In this document: positions 1 to 5,265 of the stretch, in pieces
How positions within the stretch are numbered: the first letter of the stretch is position 1
How the letters are laid out: every line of letters begins with the position of its first letter
Assembly (NCBI GenBank): GCA_041488235.1
Contig: JBGPOW010000120.1
Span: forward strand, 1-12,709
Direction: 5' to 3'
DNA: 12,709 nucleotides
Source of the DNA: DP-19 sp041488235
GTDB lineage: Bacteria; Desulfobacterota; Binatia; UTPRO1
Translations under genes and position numbers: made by a program
Notes under the pieces: generated by a model
What the model was told of the DNA's origin: nothing
The model's input: only the letters and a program-made list of their open reading frames with translations
Databases searched by the model: none

Positions 1-608
1 CCGAGCCGTTCGGCGACGGCGCCGGCGTGCATCGCCGCGCCGGCGCTGCACGCGCGGTCCTCCTCGTGGGCGATGATCGGCACGCCGACCTCGGCGGCGG
101 CGGCGAGCGCACGGCGCATCGTCGACTCACTCGTGATCGGCATCCCGTCGTCGGAGAACGCGACCGCGCCGGCCGCGCGCAGCGCCGCGAAGTCGGTCAG
201 CTCCTCGCCGGCGAGACGTTTCGTGACCGCGGCAATCGGCAGCACGTGCGCCAGTCCCACTTCCGCGGCGCGGGCACGGATCCAGCGCGTCACCTCGACG
301 TCGTCGTTCACCGGATCGGTGTTCGCCATCGCCGCGACCGTCGTGAATCCGCCGGCGATCGCCGCGGCGACGCCGGACGCGATCGTTTCCTTGTGCTCGC
401 CGCCGGGCTCGCGCAGGTGCACGTGCATGTCGATGAGGCCGGGCGTCACCCACAGGCCCGCGGCGTCGACGACGGCGCGCGCCTTCGGGCCGGCGCCGGG
501 CGCGGCGACGCCCATGACCTTGCCGTCATCGATCAGTACGTCGCCGACGACGTCGAGCCCGCGGACCGGATCGAGCACCCGGCCGCCCGCGATGGCGAGG
601 TCGATCAT
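1..608 (-). CDS. pyrC: Dihydroorotase, N-terminal part (runs off the left edge)
   Basis: Dihydroorotase cyclises N-carbamoyl-aspartate to dihydroorotate, the third step of pyrimidine synthesis, in the cytoplasm. About 202 residues are present; the C-terminal half lies beyond the window. The start is the ATG at 606-608, giving MIDLAIAGGRVLDP, typical of the cyclic amidohydrolase N-terminal beta domain, with a G-rich purine ribosome site just upstream. Seen in the translation: the metal-binding DMHVHLREPG motif (residues 60-69, H62 and H64), NTDP near 96-99, FSDDG at 151-155 and IIAHEED around 178-184. These fit the class I dihydroorotases of the B. subtilis and Aquifex type. The start lies 10 bases past the stop of the ATCase fusion, so this is the third gene of the pyr operon and should share its attenuator. 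Identification is firm; length and C-terminal integrity cannot be judged. Confidence 0.95.
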   Translation of the reverse strand, partial: MIDLAIAGGRVLDPVRGLDVVGDVLIDDGKVMGVAAPGAGPKARAVVDAAGLWVTPGLIDMHVHLREPGGEHKETIASGVAAAIAGGFTTVAAMANTDPVNDDVEVTRWIRARAAEVGLAHVLPIAAVTKRLAGEELTDFAALRAAGAVAFSDDGMPITSESTMRRALAAAAEVGVPIIAHEEDRACSAGAAMHAGAVAERL

Positions 609-618
609 CGCCCCCGCC

Positions 619-2526
619 TCATGCCGCTTTCGGATCGACGTAGGAGTAGATGACGACCGTGTCCTTGTGCTCGCGATCGAGCTCGCGGAGCCGCACCCGT
701 ACGCGCTCGTGCGCCGCGGTCGGCAGGTGCTTGCCGACGTACGTCGGCTTGATCGGTAGCTGACGGTGCCCGCGGTCGATGAGCACCGCGAGACGCGCCG
801 CGCGCGGACGACCGGCGCGCCAGATCGCCGCCAGCGCTTCTTTCACCGTCCAACCGGAGTTGATCACGTCGTCGACGAGGACGATCGAGCGATCGGCGAT
901 CTCGACTTGCTCGGCGTCGGCCTGCCCGGGCCAGCGGCGGATGCCGTCGGCGCCGCCGTGCACGTCGACGACGCCGAACTCGACGTCGACACCGCGCTTG
1001 TCGCGGATGCGCTGCGCGAGCCGGTGCGCGATGTACGCGCCCGCCGTCTTGATCCCGATGATCACGAGCTCGTTCAGCTCGGGGGTGTCGGCGAGGATGG
1101 CGTCGGTCAGCGCTTCCAGGCTGTGCTCGATCTCCTCCGCGTTCATGATCGCCTTCTGCGGACCGAGCTTGTACGGCTTGTAGCTCGCCTCCTCGGCTTG
1201 CTTCACCGAGTCGAAAATGACGAGCGCGCCGTCACGCAGCCACCCGTCGAGGTAGCCGTACATCGGCTCGTCGTAGACGTGAAAATGGCGCGACTTGCGG
1301 TTGCCGATGACTTGAATGCGCGACTCGTGATCGCAGTAGAGACAGACGAGATGTCCGCGGCCGCCGCGCTCGCGATGCAAGCGGAAGCGCGTGTCGGACA
1401 CGACATCCTCGCGACGCGTGATGCAGTTCGGGTTGGCGCAGCGCGGCCCGATGCGGATGGTGCCCTCGGCGCGCGGGACGACGCGCGGCGCGGGCGCCGC
1501 CGCGGCATGTTCGAGCAGGAACGCGACGAGCGCCATTCGGACGGGGACGCCGTACGCCGCTTGCTGGAAGTAGATGCTGCGTGGGTCGCGGTCGAGCGCG
1601 GAGGCGATCTCGCCGGTCCGCGGCAGCGGATGCATGAGCAGCGTGTTGCGCATCGATGGGTCTTGGAAGGTGTCGGTATCGACCTTGAGATACTCGACGC
1701 CGTCCTCCTGCACGTCCTGGCGCTCGCGCTGCTGGCGCGTCATGTAGAGCGCGTCGAGAGTGATCGGCTCGGCGTGGGCGAGACGCTCCTCGAGGTCGAA
1801 CTCGGCGTCGGTGAAGAGCGTCAGCTGGTGCGGCTTCGCCGGCGTGAGATAGAGCGCGTGCAGGTCACCCGCCAGCGCGCGCAGATCGTCGGGACGGGCG
1901 ACCGTCGGCTGGTAATCGTACTCGTCGGCGAGCTGTTGCAGCAGCCACGCCGGAAACTCCATGCCGCGGACCGGGACGACGACGATGTTGGCGCCGAAGC
2001 GCGCCAGCGCGCGCACGAGCGAATGCACGGTGCGGCCGTACTTCAGATCGCCGCCGACGGCGATCGTGAGGCCCTTCAATGTCCCCTTGGCGCGGCGAAG
2101 CGTGTAGAGATCGCAGAGCGTCTGCGTCGGGTGCTCGTGGCTGCCGTCGCCGGCGTTGACCACGGGCACCGTCGAGCTCTCGGCCGCGACGCGCGCGGCG
2201 CCGTCCCAGAAATGCCGCACGACGAGGAGATCGGCGTAGCTCGACACCACCTTCATCGTGTCGGCGAGGGTCTCCCCTTTCGCGGCCGACGAGCTCTTCA
2301 TGTCGGGTGCGCTGATGACGGCGCCGCCGAGCCGCCACATCGCCGCCTCGAACGAGAGCCGCGTGCGCGTGCTCGGCTCGTAGAAGAGCGTCGCCATGAT
2401 GCGCCCGCCGGCGTCGCGCAACGTATCGCCGGCGGCAAGCGCCGCCTCCATGCGCTCGGCGCGGCGGAAGATCTCCTCGATCTCCTCGTCGGCGAGATCG
2501 GCGATCGCGACCACGTGGCGGGTCAT
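619..2526 (-). CDS. pyrB: Aspartate carbamoyltransferase fused to a PyrI-type zinc module and a PyrR-like domain
   Basis: A 635-residue protein for the committed step of pyrimidine synthesis (carbamoyl phosphate + aspartate to carbamoyl-aspartate). Residues 1-340 are a full catalytic chain: STRTR at 52-56, K83 in the SSSAAKGETLAD loop, H132 in HEHPTQT, GDLKYGRTVHSL at 159-170, YMTRQQRER at 261-269 and MHPLPR at 298-303. Residues 360-405 match the PyrI C-terminal zinc domain (CANPNC at 363-368 and CLYC at 395-398). The PyrI nucleotide-binding domain is absent: only about 22 residues join catalytic and zinc parts. After an unrecognised stretch (405-455), residues 457-635 resemble PyrR, with LVDDVINSGWT at 550-560, LIDRGHRQLPIKPTYVGK at 582-599, but no YRDD loop. 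The start overlaps the pyrR stop (ATGA), implying translational coupling. PyrB-PyrI fusions are known (Thermotoga); one carrying a PyrR domain is unfamiliar to me. Catalytic role sure; function of the PyrR part inferred. Confidence 0.93.
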   Translation of the reverse strand: MTRHVVAIADLADEEIEEIFRRAERMEAALAAGDTLRDAGGRIMATLFYEPSTRTRLSFEAAMWRLGGAVISAPDMKSSSAAKGETLADTMKVVSSYADLLVVRHFWDGAARVAAESSTVPVVNAGDGSHEHPTQTLCDLYTLRRAKGTLKGLTIAVGGDLKYGRTVHSLVRALARFGANIVVVPVRGMEFPAWLLQQLADEYDYQPTVARPDDLRALAGDLHALYLTPAKPHQLTLFTDAEFDLEERLAHAEPITLDALYMTRQQRERQDVQEDGVEYLKVDTDTFQDPSMRNTLLMHPLPRTGEIASALDRDPRSIYFQQAAYGVPVRMALVAFLLEHAAAAPAPRVVPRAEGTIRIGPRCANPNCITRREDVVSDTRFRLHRERGGRGHLVCLYCDHESRIQVIGNRKSRHFHVYDEPMYGYLDGWLRDGALVIFDSVKQAEEASYKPYKLGPQKAIMNAEEIEHSLEALTDAILADTPELNELVIIGIKTAGAYIAHRLAQRIRDKRGVDVEFGVVDVHGGADGIRRWPGQADAEQVEIADRSIVLVDDVINSGWTVKEALAAIWRAGRPRAARLAVLIDRGHRQLPIKPTYVGKHLPTAAHERVRVRLRELDREHKDTVVIYSYVDPKAA

Positions 2527-3053
2527 TGCAGCCGCACCTCGTCCGCCCCGTCGAGCTCGCGGACGCGGACGTGGACGCGCCGGTGCTCGCCGCGTGCGAC
2601 GTTCTGGCCGACGAAATCGGCCTTGATCGGCACCTCGCGGTCGCCGCGGTCGACGAGCGCCGCGACCTGCACCGCGCGCGGGCGCCCGAGGCCGCCGAGG
2701 ACGTCGAGCGCGACGCGCACGGTGCGTCCCGTCGAGATCACGTCGTCGACGAGCACGACCACGCGGTCGTCGATCGGCAACGGCACGTCGGTCGCGGTGA
2801 CCTCGATGCGCTCGCGCGGCTGCTCGACGTCGTCGCGATAGGCGGTGATGTCGATCGAGCCCACCTGCAGCTCCTGCGCCGTCAGCTCCGCGATCTTCGC
2901 GGCGAGCCGGTGCGCCAAGTGCACGCCGCGCGAGCGGATGCCGACGAGCACGACGGCGCCGATCTCGCGGTGGCGCTCGACAATCTCGTGCGCGAGGCGC
3001 GCGAGCGCCCGCTGCATGTGCTCCGCGTCGAGGAGGAGGCCGTCGTCAGCCAT
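2523..3053 (-). CDS. pyrR: PyrR, pyrimidine operon attenuation regulator / uracil phosphoribosyltransferase
   Basis: PyrR binds UMP or UTP and then a hairpin in pyr mRNA leaders, favouring termination; many members also convert uracil and PRPP to UMP. The 176-residue product has the normal length. Seen: VLVGIRSRGVHLAHRLA at 35-51, DITAYRDD at 68-75 (the mobile loop signature), the PRPP motif VVVLVDDVISTGRTV at 98-112 and LVDRGDREVPIKADFVGQN at 133-151. The start chosen is the ATG at 3051-3053, because it gives the family N-terminus (LLLDAEHMQRALARLAHEI). The longer frame back to 3149 would run through the leader terminator and adds unrelated residues. No strong ribosome site precedes it. It is the first gene after the attenuator and overlaps the ATCase fusion by four bases, so it most likely controls its own operon. 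All key residues look intact, unlike the PyrR-like domain in the next gene. Confidence 0.96.
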   Translation of the reverse strand: MADDGLLLDAEHMQRALARLAHEIVERHREIGAVVLVGIRSRGVHLAHRLAAKIAELTAQELQVGSIDITAYRDDVEQPRERIEVTATDVPLPIDDRVVVLVDDVISTGRTVRVALDVLGGLGRPRAVQVAALVDRGDREVPIKADFVGQNVARGEHRRVHVRVRELDGADEVRLQ

Positions 3054-3098
3054 CGATCGATGCTCGCGACGGTCGCGAGACTGGCGACGGGCGCACAG

Positions 3099-3131
3099 AA
3101 AAGCCCCCCCGGCCGGGGCCAGGGGGGCTTT
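3099..3131 (-). terminator. Intrinsic terminator of the pyr leader (attenuator)
   Basis: Read on the minus strand, AAAGCCCCCC (3131-3122) pairs perfectly with GGGGGGCUUU (3109-3100) and is followed by a short U-rich tail, UUUUCUGU. It lies between the pyr promoter and pyrR, 46 bases before the pyrR start, where the attenuator of a PyrR-controlled operon should be. Upstream minus-strand bases 3150-3141 (UUUGGGUUUC) can pair, with one bulge, with GAAAGCCC (3132-3125), occupying the 5' arm of the terminator. That is a plausible antiterminator. The stem is nearly symmetric with A-runs on the other side, so it may also stop plus-strand transcripts. Confidence 0.85.
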
Positions 3132-3173
3132 CGAACGAGTGAAACCCAAACGTGGAGAGGGTCACCGGACCGA

Positions 3174-3206
3174 CCTTTCCTGACCTCGCAGGGTCAGATT
3201 AAAAGG
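3174..3206 (-). promoter_or_regulatory. PyrR-binding anti-antiterminator hairpin in the pyr leader
   Basis: On the minus strand CCUUU (3206-3202) pairs with AAAGG (3178-3174). An internal bulge follows (UAAU on one side, G on the other), then CUGACC (3197-3192) pairs with GGUCAG (3185-3180), closing a six-base loop CUGCGA (3191-3186). The known PyrR site consensus is ARUC-CNGNGA-GGYU. The loop fits CNGNGA exactly, and the two deviations in the stem (A:U to G:C and U:G to C:G) keep pairing, as expected for a genuine RNA structure. It lies at the predicted 5' end of the transcript, followed by competing pairings and then the terminator. Direct structural match; binding by the encoded PyrR is inferred. 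Confidence 0.87.
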
Positions 3207-3215
3207 TGCAACGAC

Positions 3216-3244
3216 TTCGTACTGCGCAGGGTTCCCGATGTCAA
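3216..3244 (-). promoter_or_regulatory. Sigma-70-type promoter of the pyr operon
   Basis: The minus strand shows a perfect -35 box TTGACA (3244-3239), a 17-base spacer and a weak -10 box TACGAA (3221-3216). The predicted start of transcription is near 3209, just upstream of the PyrR-binding hairpin, so promoter and attenuator are consistent with each other. The -35 box includes the last two bases of the hslR ATG on the other strand (3238-3240). Confidence 0.65.
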
Positions 3245-3666
3245 GCCAAGCACCCGAAAACGCCCCGCGAAACAGCACGCACACGTCGGTGCGACTCGAC
3301 AAGTGGCTCTGGGCCGCGCGCATCTTCAAGACACGCGCCGTCGCCACCACCGCCGTCGCCGGCGGCAAAGTCCATCTGAACGCCACCCGTGTGAAACCCG
3401 CGCATCCCGTCCGCCCAGGCGACACGCTGACGATCCAACGCGGCGACGACGAGCTGACGATCTTCGTCCAGGCGCTCTCGATCCAGCGCGGCCCCGCCCC
3501 CGTCGCCGCAATGCTGTACGAAGAAACCGAGGAGAGCCGCGCCACACGCGCCCAGCGCGCCACCGCCCGCGCCGCCCTACCGATGCACTCCCCTCACCCC
3601 GACACCCGCCCCACAAAAAAACAACGCCGCGCCCTCACCCGATTCGGCCACAAGAAAAGCTACTAA
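3238..3666 (+). CDS. hslR: S4-domain RNA-binding protein, Hsp15-like
   Basis: Hsp15 family proteins bind the 50S subunit carrying a stranded peptidyl-tRNA and help recycle it after faulty dissociation. The 142-residue product is close to the E. coli length (133). An S4 domain at about 18-80 begins VRLDKWLWAARIFKTR and contains the GGKVHLN turn and RPGDTLTI. YEET at 94-97 and a basic tail ending in PTKKQRRALTRFGHKK (125-140) are typical of Hsp15. The start is the ATG at 3238, with AGGG at 3228-3231 at suitable spacing. The gene is divergent from the pyr operon, and its promoter would have to lie inside the pyr leader; I see no convincing plus-strand promoter there. The large palindrome downstream may serve as its terminator. 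Family assignment is strong. Confidence 0.9.
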   Translation: MSSQAPENAPRNSTHTSVRLDKWLWAARIFKTRAVATTAVAGGKVHLNATRVKPAHPVRPGDTLTIQRGDDELTIFVQALSIQRGPAPVAAMLYEETEESRATRAQRATARAALPMHSPHPDTRPTKKQRRALTRFGHKKSY

Positions 3667-3814
3667 AGGTCTGAACGCGCCGCCGTCAGCCGCGCGGAGT
3701 CGATGACGACCGAGCGTGCGTTCTCGTCGCAAGGACGGCGCGCCAAAAGCGAGCTGTCTTCAGCAAGCGTCCGCCGAAGCCCCTGTCTTTTCTCCTCTTC
3801 TCTTCCTGGAAGGA

Positions 3815-3940
3815 GCAGGCCGCCGAGAAGGGTCCAGATGCGAGGCGCGAGGAAGCCGGGCGCGGAGGCGTAGCGGGAGCTACGCCGGACAAGCCCGGCG
3901 ACCGAGCAACGAAGCAGATGGGCCCTTATCGGCGGCCTGC
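3815..3940. repeat. 126-nt imperfect palindrome between convergent genes (dispersed-repeat or bidirectional terminator type)
   Basis: The outer arms pair perfectly for 12 bases (3815-3826 with 3929-3940), then 5 more (3828-3832 with 3923-3927). An inner stem pairs GCCGGGC (3855-3861) with GCCCGGC (3893-3899), and the apex pairs GGCGTAGC (3867-3874) with GCTACGCC (3879-3886) around a GGGA tetraloop. CAGATG occurs in the same direction in both arms (3835-3840 and 3915-3920), so the arms are not a simple inversion. Form and wording resemble hairpin elements I recall as repeated between genes in Desulfobacterota genomes; I could not verify this. The element begins 11 bases after the lpxC-fusion stop and could terminate transcription from both sides. 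The rest of the gap, 3667-3814, holds no recognisable gene, only a pyrimidine-rich tract at about 3782-3806. Confidence 0.8.
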
Positions 3941-3950
3941 GGAGGTACTG

Positions 3951-5246
3951 TTACTGAAGCTCGAATCGTTCACGTAGCAGTTTCAAAAGAGCCACGTTGT
4001 CGGAGTGACCGGTCATCCGGGCGGTAATGAACCCTCGCAGAGGTCGCCCTAACAAGTAAAAGTCGCCGAAGATGTCGAGGATCTTGTGGCGCACGAACTC
4101 GTCCTCGAAGCGCAGCGGCGTGTTCACGACGCCGTTCTCGCCGATCAGGATGCAATTGTGCAGCCGACCGCCGCTCGCGAGGCCCATCTTCTCGAGCGCC
4201 TCGATCTCGCGCAGGAAGCCGAACGTGCGCGCCGGGGCGATCTCGCGCTTGAAGTCCTCGGTGTCGCTGAACTGGAACGTGAACTCCTGCCGGCCGACGG
4301 GCTCCGGGTACTGCAGCACGTAATGGACGCCGAACGTGTCGGCGGGCTCGATCGAGATGTACTCGCCGTCGCCGTCGCGGTCGCCGATCTCGTAACGACG
4401 ATCGATCACGATCTCGTCGACGGCACCGCCCTGATCCTCGAGGCCGGCGCTCTCGATGAGCGCGCAGAACTCCGACGCGGAGCCGTCGAAGATCGGGATC
4501 TCGCCCTGCATCTTCACGAGTAAGTTCGTGATGCGGTAGCCGTGGAGCGCGGCGAGGAGGTGCTCGACCGTCTTCGCGACGATGCCGTCGTGGAAGAGCG
4601 TGGTCGCGTAACCCGTCGAGTCGACGTACTCGATGCGCGCTGGAATGGTCGCGGCCGTCGAGATACTGCCGAAGACGATGCCGCTGCCCGCCGGCAGTGG
4701 TTGCAGGATGAGCCCGGTGCGGATGCCCGAGTGCAGGCCTTGGCCGTTGGCGACGACGCTGCGGCGGATCGTGCGCTGCACCCACGGGTGAGTGGCGAGC
4801 GGCGCGATGAGTCCGTTGCCGAGGACCTCTACGTCGTCGGCGCCGGCCGCGGCACCGTGCGGATGCGACTCGAGGGCGCGATCGACGACGTGGAGAAGCC
4901 CGTCGAGCGAGAACGGCTTCTCGATGAAGTCGAAGGCGCCGAGCTTCGTCGCGGTGACGGCGGTCTCGATGTTGCCGTGGCCGGAGATGACGATGACGGG
5001 TGTCATCGGGTCCGAGTCGCGGATGCGGCGCAAGAGCTCGATGCCGTCCATCTCCGGCATCCAGATATCGACGATGACGAGCCGCGGCCGCTCGCTCTCG
5101 ATCAGGCGCAGCGCGCCGCGTCCGTCCTCCGCCTCGAGGACGCGATAGCCCTCGTCGGCGAGAATGCCGCGTACGCTCTGCCGAATACCCGCCTCGTCGT
5201 CGACGACGAGGATCGTATCGAGGCCGTTCGTTTGGTCGCTACCCAT
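3951..5246 (-). CDS. lpxC: NtrX-type receiver domain fused to LpxC (UDP-3-O-acyl-GlcNAc deacetylase)
   Basis: LpxC removes the acetyl group from UDP-3-O-acyl-GlcNAc, the committed step of lipid A synthesis. The 431-residue product has two parts. Residues 1-125 are a response-regulator receiver closest to NtrX: acidic pair D16-D17, phosphoacceptor D60 in VDIWMPEMDG, S88 in ISGHGNIETAV, K110 in FIEKPFSLDGLL. Residues 157-431 are a full LpxC: GQGLHSG, KTVEHLLAALHG (zinc H229), IPIFDGSA, ARTFGF, RLHNCILIG, FVRHKILDIFGD (zinc H387 and D391) and TGHSDN (H414). The receiver replaces the start of an ordinary LpxC (300-odd residues); the NtrX AAA+ and DNA-binding domains are absent. ATG 5246 is preferred to GTG 5249 because AAGGAGG ends four bases before it. 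ntrY lies 19 bases upstream. Phosphorylation control of the enzyme is inferred. Confidence 0.94.
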   Translation of the reverse strand: MGSDQTNGLDTILVVDDEAGIRQSVRGILADEGYRVLEAEDGRGALRLIESERPRLVIVDIWMPEMDGIELLRRIRDSDPMTPVIVISGHGNIETAVTATKLGAFDFIEKPFSLDGLLHVVDRALESHPHGAAAGADDVEVLGNGLIAPLATHPWVQRTIRRSVVANGQGLHSGIRTGLILQPLPAGSGIVFGSISTAATIPARIEYVDSTGYATTLFHDGIVAKTVEHLLAALHGYRITNLLVKMQGEIPIFDGSASEFCALIESAGLEDQGGAVDEIVIDRRYEIGDRDGDGEYISIEPADTFGVHYVLQYPEPVGRQEFTFQFSDTEDFKREIAPARTFGFLREIEALEKMGLASGGRLHNCILIGENGVVNTPLRFEDEFVRHKILDIFGDFYLLGRPLRGFITARMTGHSDNVALLKLLRERFELQ

Positions 5247-5250
5247 CACC

Positions 5251-5257
5251 CCTCCTT
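5251..5257 (-). promoter_or_regulatory. Strong ribosome-binding site deciding the receiver-LpxC start
   Basis: The minus strand reads AAGGAGG followed by GGTG and then ATG. Spacing of four bases fits ATG 5246; the in-frame GTG at 5249 would be only one base away. It lies in the short gap after the ntrY stop and is one of the best Shine-Dalgarno sequences in the window. Confidence 0.75.
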
Positions 5258-5265
5258 CGCTGATC

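Noticed and set aside
3612..3624. Run of seven A near the end of hslR as a programmed frameshift site
   Set aside because: The zero-frame product continues with a conserved basic Hsp15-like tail to its stop, there is no downstream stimulator or extended alternative frame of interest, and a short A-run near a lysine pair is ordinary.
3686..3892. Small open frames in the hslR-lpxC gap (minus 3686-3892, plus 3716-4027)
   Set aside because: Both run through the palindrome, have no recognisable motif or ribosome site, and composition looks like random translation of structured DNA.
5247..5249. GTG at 5247-5249 as start of the receiver-LpxC gene
   Set aside because: It lies one base from the Shine-Dalgarno sequence; the adjacent ATG at 5246 has proper spacing.
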